Of a stretch of DNA of 64,000 bases, positions 8,500 to 16,056 are shown piece by piece. The translations under genes were made by a program, and so were the position numbers. The notes under the pieces were generated by a model. The model did not search any database, was not told the origin of the DNA, and was given only the letters and a program-made list of their open reading frames with translations. Within the stretch, counting starts at the first letter, position 1; each line of letters begins with the position of its first letter. This DNA comes from Aneurinibacillus sp. (lineage in GTDB: Bacteria; Bacillota; UBA5301; DYFA01), in NCBI GenBank assembly GCA_020725425.1, contig DYFA01000004.1:46363-110362 (forward strand). Reading direction: 5' to 3'.

Positions 8500-9489
8500 T
8501 TACCGCTGACCCAGGTAGAGGCTGCGCCCCAAGACCCCGTCGTACGGCGACCAAAGGCCCGCTATCCGGCCCCCGCCCTCGCCTGGACTTGCCCCCGCCG
8601 CCACCTGCTGGTACTGCTTCACCCGCCCGGAGAGGAGGTCGGCGTAGTGGAGCGCGGCCGCCTCGACCGTCTGGGGAAGGACCGGCGCTCCCCACTCCAA
8701 CTCGCCGTGGTGGGTCAAGAGGAGGTGCTCCAGCTCCAGAACCACCTCGGGTGCGACCACCTCCGGCCCCAGCGCCGCCGCCCGTTCCCGGACCATGGCG
8801 CAACCCAAGACCGTATGCCCCAGCAGCTTCCCCTCGTCGGTCAGATCGATCAGCGGCCGGTAGCGGTACTCCCGCACCTTGCCGATGTCGTGGAGGAGCG
8901 CCCCGGTCAAGGCCAGGTCGCGGTTGAGCCCGCCTTCTGCCTCGGGAGCGAAACGGGCGACCGCCTCCACCAGCTCCGCCACCTCCAGGCTGTGTTCGAG
9001 GAGTCCCCCGAGGTAGTTGTGGTGGACGCGCTTGGCGGCCGGGGCTTCGCTGTACGCTCGGCGGAACTGCGGATCGCCAAAGAAGGCGGTGAGCAGGGCC
9101 CTAAGCCCTGGGTGGCGGACGGAGGCAATCAGGGCGTCGAGCCGCTCCTCCATCGCCTGCCGGTCCCGCGGCGTCACCGCCAAGAATTCCCCCAGGTCAA
9201 TCTCGCTCTCAGTCAGGCGCCGAAGAGAAGTGAGGCGCAGTTGCCGGACCTCCCGGTACTCCTCGACCACGCCGGTCACCTGGATCACGTCCCCGACCTC
9301 GCAGCCGTTGGCCAGTTCCTCCGCGTTCTCCCAGGCCCGTCCCTCGATCTGGCCCGTCCGGTCGACCAGGACCAGCGCCAGGTAGCGCCCCTTCGCCTGG
9401 TCACGGAAGGGCACGAGCCTTTTTTCCGCTACCATGAGCGCCGTGTCCACGGGTTCGTTCACCCGGAAGTTGGAGATGAAGACCTTCAT
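8500..9489 (-). CDS. yhaM: 3'-5' exoribonuclease YhaM family (OB-fold plus HD domain)
   Basis: A 329-residue protein with an N-terminal OB-fold nucleic-acid-binding domain (about 1-100) and a metal-dependent HD phosphohydrolase domain: HHNYLGGLLEHSLEVAELV, the HD pair in ALLHDIGKV (about 200), LLTHHGELEWG and a late AALHYADLLSGR. This layout is YhaM/Cbf1, a 3'-5' exonuclease of RNA and single-stranded DNA in Firmicutes. An AAGGAG site lies eight bases before the ATG. It is the first gene of the yhaM-addB-addA-rmuC run, so it may be co-expressed with end-resection enzymes. Confidence 0.9.
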   Translation of the reverse strand: MKVFISNFRVNEPVDTALMVAEKRLVPFRDQAKGRYLALVLVDRTGQIEGRAWENAEELANGCEVGDVIQVTGVVEEYREVRQLRLTSLRRLTESEIDLGEFLAVTPRDRQAMEERLDALIASVRHPGLRALLTAFFGDPQFRRAYSEAPAAKRVHHNYLGGLLEHSLEVAELVEAVARFAPEAEGGLNRDLALTGALLHDIGKVREYRYRPLIDLTDEGKLLGHTVLGCAMVRERAAALGPEVVAPEVVLELEHLLLTHHGELEWGAPVLPQTVEAAALHYADLLSGRVKQYQQVAAGASPGEGGGRIAGLWSPYDGVLGRSLYLGQR

Positions 9490-9501
9490 GGCCCGGCTCC
9501 T

Positions 9502-10197
9502 TCACTTACCTGCGCCTTTGACCGGCGGAGCCGCACCCCTGGCCCGGTCGCGAGCCCGGATGACCTCCCGGCTGTACATGAAACCCCAGAACATGAGGGT
9601 GAGGCCGAGCAGTTCCGCCAGGTAGAAGTGTTCCGAGAAGCCATAGCGGGCCCCCAGCCCGGCGATCGCAATGAGGCCGGTTCCCGCGGCGATCAGCAGG
9701 TTCCAGGCGGTCCCCGCCTTGACCCAGGAGTAAATCGCCCCGCCGAACAGGGCCAGGCTCCCAGGGCCGGAGAGCAGCGGCGACAGCCGCCGGACGGACG
9801 GATCCATGGCAAACCCGCCCACCACGATGCCTGGCTCGAAGCGCGCTACGTCCACCGGGGCGTTCAGCGCCCGGACCAGCATGTAAAGGGTCATCAGGAT
9901 GGTATAGGCCAGAAAGGCGTGGCCGATTCTCTTGTTGTACAACAGGTAGACCGTTCCCGCCCCCAGGAAAGCCACCAGCGACGCCGACCCGACGTAATAG
10001 AGCCGGTACATCAGCGGGTTCCACGGGCGCAACATCGTATAGAACTCGGGGAAGGCGGACAAGCCGAAGAGGATGAGCCCGATGGTCCAGACCAGTTGGT
10101 GGGGCCGGCGCCGTTCCAGGTACTGCTGCCCCACGAAGAAGGCGAAGACGAAGGCCAAGACCGTGGTGACCAACGGGTAAAGCGTGCGGATGGGCAC
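9502..10197 (-). CDS. Multi-pass membrane protein, unknown function
   Basis: About 231 residues from a GTG at 10197. A longer reading starting at 10446 is rejected because its first 83 codons run through an intrinsic terminator and through the remains of another gene. The protein has roughly seven hydrophobic segments (for example LVTTVLAFVFAFFVGQQYL, ASLVAFLGAGTVYLLY, LAELLGLTLMFWGFMYS) and a basic tail ending GAAPPVKGAGK. I cannot name a family. The stop is 12 bases before the yhaM start, so it may lead the repair operon, though nothing in its sequence suggests repair. Confidence 0.7.
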   Translation of the reverse strand: MPIRTLYPLVTTVLAFVFAFFVGQQYLERRRPHQLVWTIGLILFGLSAFPEFYTMLRPWNPLMYRLYYVGSASLVAFLGAGTVYLLYNKRIGHAFLAYTILMTLYMLVRALNAPVDVARFEPGIVVGGFAMDPSVRRLSPLLSGPGSLALFGGAIYSWVKAGTAWNLLIAAGTGLIAIAGLGARYGFSEHFYLAELLGLTLMFWGFMYSREVIRARDRARGAAPPVKGAGK

Positions 10198-10199
10198 AG

Positions 10200-10230
10200 A
10201 AAAACCCCCTCTCTCCGTAGGAGAGGGGTT
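10200..10230 (-). terminator. Intrinsic terminator
   Basis: On the minus strand AACCCCTCTCC pairs with a following GGAGAGAGGGGGTT arm (small bulge) and ends in TTTTT. It lies directly after the stop of the frame-broken gene at 10230-10492 and directly before the GTG of the membrane protein, so it separates the two transcription units. Confidence 0.8.
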
Positions 10231-10492
10231 CAACAGGGGCCGGAGGGTTTCCTCCAGAGCTCCAGCGCTCCACAGAGTTCCCGCATGAAGGACTCGACGT
10301 CGGTGACGATGCCCATGGTCTGGAAGGAGCCTCGGTCCGCCAGCTTGGTGACTACGGCCGGGTAGCGGCCCGTCTTCCCTGATCGAGCCGGCCGGGACAT
10401 AAGGGATGCCCCGCCGGGTGAGAGTGCACATGGTGTTGATCGGCACTGCCGCCGAAGACGCACTGCACGTAGCCCGCCTCCTCGTCCACCAC
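10230..10492 (-). pseudogene. Small unknown gene broken by two apparent frameshifts
   Basis: Three consecutive frames each give a protein-like stretch that stops making sense where the next begins: VVDEEAGYVQCVFGG, then INTMCTLTRRGIPYVPAGS, then YPAVVTKLADRGSFQTMG continuing to ELWRKPSGPC and a TGA at 10232-10230. Removing one base near 10443 and one in the GGGCC near 10385 joins them into a continuous chain of about 90 residues, directly followed by a terminator. A GTG at 10492 is a plausible start, about 20 bases after the methyltransferase stop. It could be a genuine pseudogene or assembly error. No family was recognised. Confidence 0.5.
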
Positions 10493-10512
10493 CAGCCCGC
10501 AGTCGGGGCCAG

Positions 10513-11544
10513 TCAGGAGAGCGGCTGTAAGGCGCAGTAAAACAGGCGCTCCGTCACCCGGCCCGACCCGGCGGCCGAGGCCGCCCCGTGCTCCAGCTCG
10601 AAGCACTCCGGGCGCCCCCGGGTCTTGAGGAGGTCCCAGATGGTCCGATTGGGGATGACCCCTTCGCTCGAGTAGCTCAAGAAGAGGTGGCGGCACCGGG
10701 CCCTGGCGATCAGGTCCGCCAGCGCCCGGGTGGCCCGCTCGGCCTCAGCCCAGTCATCCAGCGGGGCCAGTGACGGCGCCAGGCGCCCCTGCCCGGCCGC
10801 CCCGCCGCTTCCTCCCCGCGCCACTTCGTCCAGCAACGCCAGCCGGTCGGCCTCCGGCTCCTGTCCCAGCGGAGGATCGAGATAGACCACCTCCGCCTCC
10901 ACCTCGCGGATCAGTTGCCGCGCGTCCCGGTTGAACACGGCGTTATCCCGGTAATTCCCCAGGCGCGGCAGGCGCAGCGGCAGCCGTCCCCCCTTTTGCC
11001 GGCTGTCTGTCGCCCGGTCCACCGCCTGGAGGAGCGCAGCCACGAGGACCCTCTCTTCCTGCTCTGTCAGCCGCCCTCCCGCCCGCAGCTCCCCGATGGC
11101 CGTGCGGCAGGCCTGGACCTTTCCGGCCAGCTCGGGCCCGAGCAAGGGGGTGCTGCGGCGGGCGAGCGGACCCGGCCTGGCCGGCAGAGCCGCCAGATAG
11201 GTCGCGATCTGCCGGAGCTTGCCCTTGTCCACGTTGCCGGCGTGGGAGAGGAGGAAGGCGCAGTTGGTGAGGTAGCTGGAATAGCGCAGGTCGTTGGCGA
11301 TCACCCGGGCGCCGGCCTCGGCGAAATGGACCGCCACCGTCCCGCTGCCGGCAAACAGATCGGCGATCGACGTCAGGGGGTGGGCCTTGGCCCGCACCAC
11401 GCGGTCGAGGAAGGAGAGCAGCCCAGCCTTATTGCCGGGGTAGGAGCGCTCCGAAGGGGTGAAGTCGTCGGCTTCGGGCGCGGCGCACCCAAGGTAGATC
11501 AGTTTCAGTTCGTCCGGCGGGCGCACCGTCCGCGCCTCCTTCAC
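10513..11544 (-). CDS. D12-class DNA adenine-type methyltransferase, divergent
   Basis: A 343-residue protein with the S-adenosylmethionine motif ADLFAGSGTVAVHFAEAGARVIAND and, late in the chain, VVYLDPPLG in place of the usual DPPY catalytic motif. The N-terminal YPGNKAGLLSFLDRVV resembles the K-x-x-L-L start of Dam/D12 enzymes, and SYSSEGVIPN fits the family C-terminus. It should methylate adenine in DNA, but the Tyr to Leu change in motif IV makes activity uncertain. No cognate restriction gene is adjacent. The neighbour upstream is a uracil-DNA-glycosylase-fold protein (gap 27 bases), so a shared DNA-modification role is possible. Confidence 0.75.
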   Translation of the reverse strand: MKEARTVRPPDELKLIYLGCAAPEADDFTPSERSYPGNKAGLLSFLDRVVRAKAHPLTSIADLFAGSGTVAVHFAEAGARVIANDLRYSSYLTNCAFLLSHAGNVDKGKLRQIATYLAALPARPGPLARRSTPLLGPELAGKVQACRTAIGELRAGGRLTEQEERVLVAALLQAVDRATDSRQKGGRLPLRLPRLGNYRDNAVFNRDARQLIREVEAEVVYLDPPLGQEPEADRLALLDEVARGGSGGAAGQGRLAPSLAPLDDWAEAERATRALADLIARARCRHLFLSYSSEGVIPNRTIWDLLKTRGRPECFELEHGAASAAGSGRVTERLFYCALQPLS

Positions 11545-11571
11545 TGTGCCGGGGATGCCGGCCGGGGTGGC

Positions 11572-12477
11572 TCAGCCGATGGCCTGAGTCAGGATGTCCA
11601 CAACCAGCTCGAGGAACCGGTCCACGTCGGTGCCGCGGTAGACGTAGCAGGTTCCCCCCTCCGGGGAGTAGAACTCGGCCACCAGTTGCCGGGGGCGTCG
11701 CAGCATGCGGAAGAGGCGCCGGTTGGCGGGGGTGAAGTAAGTCGAGCCTGAGGCGTCCACCTTTTCCCGGAACGCCAGCGGCACCAGTTCCCGCACTCGC
11801 TCCAGCGCCTGTTCGTAGAGCGAGACCCGGCACAACCGGCCCACGTTACCCGCAAACTCGGACAGGAGCCGGTTGACCGGCCCGGCCTCCCCGCCGGCCC
11901 CGGCCAGCGCCGCCGGCAGCGGCACCACCCGAAACTCGGCCGCCTGGAAGTAGAACCGCCCGAAACGCTCCGCCAACGCTCCCAGGGCGACCATCCGCTC
12001 CACCGGCCGGTCTTCCGGTCCCAGCGGCGCTAACGCCGGCTCCTGCCCCGTGATGTTCCGGACGGCCGTCAGCGTCTCGACCAGAGGTAACCGCCCCATG
12101 GCGATCACCGTGGGCGGGGTTCTCGGGTTGCGCAGGCGCTGCTCCAGGTGGCGGCGGCAGCGGCGCACCGCCTCCTCCGGGTCCCACCCCGGCCGCTCCT
12201 GCGGCTGGCAGCGAGGAAGCACGCTCAAGACCAACTCGTCCTCGGACAGCCCGGCCAGCCGGGCTACCTGATGAGCCAGGTGATAGAAGGGAAAGCAGGA
12301 CCCCGGGGACGCTCCGGCTGAACCGTCCCTTCCGGGTTCCCCCACCCACAGGAGACCCTTCTCGCCGGCATGCACCCCGACCAGGTCGGGAGCAGGCTCC
12401 TCCCCGCCCCGGCAGGCCTCCGGGCATGTGGCGACCGCTTGGTTGAGCTCATCGCCGGTCACCAGTCGCACGCCCAT
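11572..12477 (-). CDS. Four-cysteine uracil-DNA-glycosylase-fold protein lacking catalytic HP motif
   Basis: A 301-residue protein from an ATG at 12477, eight bases after the kinase stop; a longer in-frame extension overlaps that kinase and is rejected. Residues 15-130 follow the family 4/5 UDG plan: C18 and C22, LLWVGEPG (GExxG motif, 42-49), VLSVLPRCQPQERP with C90, EEAVRRCRRHLEQRL with C107, then TVIAMGRLP. The cysteine spacing matches the [4Fe-4S] ligands of those enzymes. At the place of the usual THPxxL motif it reads VVPLPAAL, so the catalytic His is missing. The C-terminal 110 residues (FTPANRRLFRMLRRPRQLV, YVYRGTDVDRFLELVVD) are an unrecognised domain. The fold is inferred by eye. 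Confidence 0.5.
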   Translation of the reverse strand: MGVRLVTGDELNQAVATCPEACRGGEEPAPDLVGVHAGEKGLLWVGEPGRDGSAGASPGSCFPFYHLAHQVARLAGLSEDELVLSVLPRCQPQERPGWDPEEAVRRCRRHLEQRLRNPRTPPTVIAMGRLPLVETLTAVRNITGQEPALAPLGPEDRPVERMVALGALAERFGRFYFQAAEFRVVPLPAALAGAGGEAGPVNRLLSEFAGNVGRLCRVSLYEQALERVRELVPLAFREKVDASGSTYFTPANRRLFRMLRRPRQLVAEFYSPEGGTCYVYRGTDVDRFLELVVDILTQAIG

Positions 12478-12485
12478 CGCCTCCG

Positions 12486-13469
12486 TCAGACGCGCGCTGC
12501 GAGGTTCAGCTTGTTGAGGCCACTCTTCTCCGCAAAGGCGCGGAAGGCCGCGCCCTTCAACTCCATGGCCAGACTGATGGCGCCCACCGCCGGCTGAAAC
12601 TCCGGCCAGATGACCTTGGCGCCTGGACACCGGTCGGTCAGGCGGGAAATGAACGCCTCCCGGACACGGGAGCTCTTCTCGAACACACCGCCCACGGTGG
12701 CCACAATCCCCGGATCGGTGCTCTTCAACCCCAGCTGGGCCCGCACCGCAGCCGCCGAAACCGCCAGCTCGTTGCCGGCCTCGTCCAGGATCAACTGAGA
12801 CACCACGTCCCCCTCCAGCGCCGCCTGGACCACCACCCGGGTGACGGCGGCGACCTCGACCCGCGTCAGCCCTCGGTGGTAGGTCAACTGATACATCGCC
12901 TCGACCCGTTCGAGAGCGAAGTGCTTGAGCAGCAACTCTGTCAACTGAGTCTTGGGCCCGCGCCAGTCGTGGGCTTTCAGGGCGGCGCTGATCGCCATCC
13001 GGCCGATGTAGTAGCCGCTTCCCTCATCCCCCAGGAGATAGCCCCACCCGCCGGATTTGGCCTTTTTCCCGCCGGAGCCCACTCCGTAGGCCAGCGATCC
13101 CGTCCCGGCGATCACCACCACGCCAGGCTCCCCGGCCGTTGCCCCGGCCAGCGCGATGGCGGCGTCCGTCTCGAGGCGATACCGCTTGACCCCCAGCTCC
13201 TTGAGAACACCTTCGACGACCGTCCGCTCCTGGAAGCGATCGACTCCCGACAAACCAAGGCAGATGTTGACCCAGTCGAACGTCTGCACGTGAGTCGCTT
13301 CACGAACCTTGTCCACAATGGTCCGCAGTACCGCCGCCATGCCCGCCTGGCCAACGGAGTGCATGTTGGAGGGGCCTAAAACACCGTTTCCCCCAAGGCG
13401 GCCGTCGTCGAACACCGCCACCCAGGACGTCTTGGAGCCCCCGCCGTCAATTCCGACGTATATGCTCAC
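12486..13469 (-). CDS. BadF/BadG-type ATPase, N-acetylglucosamine kinase-like
   Basis: A 327-residue ASKHA-fold protein. It opens with the phosphate-1 motif YVGIDGGGSKTSWVAV, has VVVIAGTGSLAYGV (phosphate-2), a WGYLLGDEGSGYYIG segment and a late GIVATVGGVF adenosine motif. This single-domain type includes GlcNAc/glucosamine kinases and benzoyl-CoA-reductase-type activators; without a reductase neighbour a sugar kinase role is more likely. The GTG at 13469 follows AGGTGA; a longer start at 13517 adds 16 unconserved residues. It appears to form a unit with the UDG-fold gene downstream, behind the terminator at 13564-13601. Confidence 0.8.
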   Translation of the reverse strand: MSIYVGIDGGGSKTSWVAVFDDGRLGGNGVLGPSNMHSVGQAGMAAVLRTIVDKVREATHVQTFDWVNICLGLSGVDRFQERTVVEGVLKELGVKRYRLETDAAIALAGATAGEPGVVVIAGTGSLAYGVGSGGKKAKSGGWGYLLGDEGSGYYIGRMAISAALKAHDWRGPKTQLTELLLKHFALERVEAMYQLTYHRGLTRVEVAAVTRVVVQAALEGDVVSQLILDEAGNELAVSAAAVRAQLGLKSTDPGIVATVGGVFEKSSRVREAFISRLTDRCPGAKVIWPEFQPAVGAISLAMELKGAAFRAFAEKSGLNKLNLAARV

Positions 13470-13563
13470 CGCTTCACCTGCCTGGCACGTGGAGTAACCT
13501 GTCCATGATAGGTTCAACGCTTGGTCTGCTATTCCTTTTTTAGCGCCGGCTCCCAGAGAGCAA

Positions 13564-13601
13564 AAAGAGCGGCGGAGACGGCTGTCTCTCCCGTCTCCGC
13601 C
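13564..13601 (-). terminator. Intrinsic terminator after the SLH gene
   Basis: On the minus strand GGCGGAGACGG (13601-13591) pairs perfectly with CCGTCTCCGCC (13581-13571), and GCTCTTTTTGC follows. It ends transcription from the SLH-domain gene before the kinase gene. Confidence 0.85.
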
Positions 13602-13649
13602 GACCGCCTGGAACTTCTGCGCTTCGCTCAGCCGCCCCTCTCCGACCCG

Positions 13650-14477
13650 CTACAACGCCGCCAGGACCACCGCCCCAAGCGCCATGAACCAGCCCATCCG
13701 CCGCATCCCTTGCTTGAGCTTCTGGTTCTCGCCCTCCAGGGCCTGCAGCCGCAAGCGGAGGTCATCGGCCCGCTTCAGTTCGGCCAGCTCGGCCCCAAGT
13801 CGGTCCACAGTCTGGCGCAACTCTGTCATCCGGGCGGCGAGATCTTCATCCGTCCGGCGCAGTTCCGTCACCTGGGTGGCCAGGCCCTCGTCCGCCCGGC
13901 GCATCTCCGCCAGGTCGTCCACCAACTGCGCCAGGCGGCCGGCAGTTTGCGCCACTTCCTGCCGGACCGCCTCCAGGGCGGTGTCCGCCAACCCGATCAG
14001 CCGCCCTTCGAGGGCGACCAGACGGTTTTCCAGGGTCTCCACCCGGACAGCAAGGACACCGCTCCGCTCGTCCAGTCCGTTGACCCGGCCGTCCAGCCCG
14101 TCGACCCGCCCTTCCATCTGGGCCAGCAACGTCCGCACTTTCTGCACCTCGTCCGCCAGTTGCCCCAGAGCTTGCGGGTCGACCGTCTCCCTGTCCATCA
14201 CCCCGCGAACCAGCCGGTAGAGTCGAGAGAGAGCCATGGACAGCTCATAGCGGGTGGCCGCCTGATCCCCCCGGAAAGTGCCGTCCGGGTAGCCGATGAG
14301 GATCTTCGCCTCTCCGGTCTCCGCCACCGCCTGAGCTGCCCAGTGGTCGGCGGGCGGGGCGTCCTTGAAGCTCACTTCCGCAGCCAGGCATGACCCTGCC
14401 GCACCGCCCAGGACGACCAGGAGCAGCGAGACCAGGAAGATTACCAGCCCTGCCGGCCACCCCTGCAGTCGCTTCAT
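13650..14477 (-). CDS. Envelope protein: signal/anchor, one SLH domain, long coiled coil, C-terminal membrane segment
   Basis: About 275 residues from the ATG at 14477 (GGAGGTGACAGGA upstream). Residues 1-35 are a signal peptide or anchor, about 40-85 a single SLH domain (FKDAPPADHWAAQAVAETGEAKILIGYPDGTFRGDQAATRYELSM region), about 95-255 an uninterrupted heptad-like coiled coil with repeats such as VDGLDGRVNGLDER and VTELRRTDEDLAARMTELRQ, and the end is a membrane segment GWFMALGAVVLAAL with no tail. SLH domains bind pyruvylated secondary wall polymer, so a tether between wall and membrane is inferred. It resembles the SLH/coiled-coil part of OmpM proteins but has no beta-barrel. Confidence 0.75.
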   Translation of the reverse strand: MKRLQGWPAGLVIFLVSLLLVVLGGAAGSCLAAEVSFKDAPPADHWAAQAVAETGEAKILIGYPDGTFRGDQAATRYELSMALSRLYRLVRGVMDRETVDPQALGQLADEVQKVRTLLAQMEGRVDGLDGRVNGLDERSGVLAVRVETLENRLVALEGRLIGLADTALEAVRQEVAQTAGRLAQLVDDLAEMRRADEGLATQVTELRRTDEDLAARMTELRQTVDRLGAELAELKRADDLRLRLQALEGENQKLKQGMRRMGWFMALGAVVLAAL

Positions 14478-14589
14478 TCCTGTCACCTCCATAGTCGGTT
14501 TCCTTTTCCAGTCTTGCCGCTTGGCTCAGAGGTTATGCAGGAAAAGTCGCCGACCTGGAGTGAGCTGGGAGGCTACGAAATGCAGACGG

Positions 14590-15576
14590 TCAGGCGAGCG
14601 CCGCTTTGGCCTTCACCGCCCAGTCGGGGTCCTTCAGCAAGGCCCGGCCCACTCCGACCAGATCCGTCTTGCCCTGGCGGAGCAAATCCTCAGCGGCCCG
14701 GGGCTCCGTTATCCCACCCGTCACCAGCACCGGGACCGGCGACACCTGCTTCACGGCCGCGGACAGATAGGAGAAGTACCCTTGGCCGTTGAGGCCCTCG
14801 GGCCGCGACCCGCAGATTCCTCCGGAGAGGTCGAGGAGGTCGACCCCGGCCTCGGCCAGGAGCGGCGCCGCCCATACGGCATCGTCCACCGTCAGCCCGC
14901 CCGGCAGGCGGTCATCAGCGCCCAGTCGGTAGAAGACGGGATACTCTGGCCCCACCGCCTGCCGCACGGCTCGCACCACCGCCAGGGGGAAGCCCAGCCG
15001 CCTCTCCCGGTTCCCACCGTATTCGTCGGTCCTGCGGTTGGTCAGAGGGGAGAAGAACTGGTTCAGGAGGTACCCATGGGCCCCGTGCACCTCCACCGCG
15101 TCGAACCCGGCCTCCTGGACCCGGCGCGCCGCTCGGGCGAAGGCCTCCACCAGGCCGGGGATTTCGTCCCGCCGGAGCTCCCGCGGCTGGTCGCCGCCGA
15201 GAGGGTGAGGGACCGGCGAGGGAGCCACCGGTACCTGGCCGATTACTGCCGCCGGGGCGGCTGCCCCGCCGTGGGTGATCTGCAGGGCCCCGCGCCCGCC
15301 CGCCGCGTGGACCGCCTCCGTGATCCGCCGCAACCCGGCCACCAGCCGATCGTCGTGAACCCCCAGCTGGTTAGGGTGGATGCGCCCCTCCCGGACCACA
15401 TAGGCGTGTTCCACGATGATCAGCCCCAGTGACTCCGCCCGGGTGGCGTAGTGTTCCACGAGGGGTGGAGTCACCTCCCCTGCCTCCGTCGCCAGGTTAT
15501 TCGCCATCGGCGGCATCGCGACGCGGTTCTTCAGCCGCAACCCCTTCACCCGAAACTCGGTAAATAAGAGCGCCAT
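14590..15576 (-). CDS. NADH:flavin oxidoreductase, Old Yellow Enzyme family
   Basis: A 328-residue FMN-dependent TIM-barrel protein, starting at ATG 15576 after AAGGAGG. Family marks are LKNRVAMPPMANN at the start, THGGAAAP, AVEVHGAHGYLLNQFFSP followed by NRRTDEYGG, and the FMN phosphate site VLVTGGIT...GVGRALLKDPDW. It lacks the C-terminal iron-sulfur and FAD domains of the dienoyl-CoA-reductase branch, so it is a short YqjM/OYE-like ene-reductase; the substrate cannot be read from sequence. It stands alone between the SLH gene and a terminator at 15658-15694. Confidence 0.88.
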   Translation of the reverse strand: MALLFTEFRVKGLRLKNRVAMPPMANNLATEAGEVTPPLVEHYATRAESLGLIIVEHAYVVREGRIHPNQLGVHDDRLVAGLRRITEAVHAAGGRGALQITHGGAAAPAAVIGQVPVAPSPVPHPLGGDQPRELRRDEIPGLVEAFARAARRVQEAGFDAVEVHGAHGYLLNQFFSPLTNRRTDEYGGNRERRLGFPLAVVRAVRQAVGPEYPVFYRLGADDRLPGGLTVDDAVWAAPLLAEAGVDLLDLSGGICGSRPEGLNGQGYFSYLSAAVKQVSPVPVLVTGGITEPRAAEDLLRQGKTDLVGVGRALLKDPDWAVKAKAALA

Positions 15577-15657
15577 CGGTCTGCCCTCCTTGCCCGCGCC
15601 CAAGCGTCTTCTTTCACCTTCTTCTTCCCTGAGCACCGGCTTCCTTCCCCTGGCCCG

Positions 15658-15694
15658 AAACGGCGCCGGCCGGGTGATCCGCCCGGCCGGCGCC
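15658..15694 (-). terminator. Terminator closing the arsenic operon
   Basis: A perfect 13-bp stem (GGCGCCGGCCGGG / CCCGGCCGGCGCC, 15662-15694) with a 7-base loop, followed on the minus strand by GTTTCGG. It lies just after the stop of the LuxR-type gene, at the end of the arsenic gene run. The weak T-run makes termination efficiency uncertain. Confidence 0.6.
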
Positions 15695-15710
15695 TAGGAC
15701 AGCAGTGATG

Positions 15711-15980
15711 TCAAGTCAGGTTCTCCGGTGAAACCAAACCGTTTTGGATTGCCAGAAGCACCAGCCGGGAGCGGCCGTTGATCCCCACCTTCTTGTACAC
15801 GCTGGAGATATGATTCTTCACGGTCGACTCGCTCACATATAGCAGTCTGGCAATCTCCCGATTGGAGTGGCCCTTGGCGATCAGGGTCAGAATCTCTCGC
15901 TCCCGCGGGGTCAAGGAGGCCAGGGCAGGCGCTTGCCGCCCCGGTCCAGTCCGGGAGCCCAAACCTTCACCGCCGGCCAA
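15711..15980 (-). CDS. Small stand-alone LuxR/GerE-type DNA-binding protein
   Basis: 89 residues starting with TTG at 15980, eight bases after GGAGGTG. Residues 23-85 are a full LuxR-family helix-turn-helix: LTPREREILTLIAKGHSNREIARLLYVSESTVKNHISSVYKKVGINGRSRLV region. There is no receiver or ligand domain, as in GerE-like regulators. It is the last gene in the arsenic run, 76 bases after the selenoprotein gene, and may be co-transcribed. Whether it regulates arsenic genes or is only a neighbour is open. Confidence 0.8.
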   Translation of the reverse strand: MAGGEGLGSRTGPGRQAPALASLTPREREILTLIAKGHSNREIARLLYVSESTVKNHISSVYKKVGINGRSRLVLLAIQNGLVSPENLT

Positions 15981-16056
15981 TCATCCTCACCTCCGCCCTT
16001 CAAACTTCCCGGAACAGGCGGCGGTGGGCCGGCCCCTTCACGTCCCTACCCGGCAC

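Noticed and set aside
8026..10365. Long plus-strand frame across yhaM and the membrane protein
   Set aside because: Crosses two genes and a terminator, and its Pro/Arg/Gln-rich composition is typical of GC-driven antisense frames.
10198..10446. N-terminal extension of the membrane protein
   Set aside because: It reads through an intrinsic terminator and the remains of another gene; GTG 10197 is the more sensible start.
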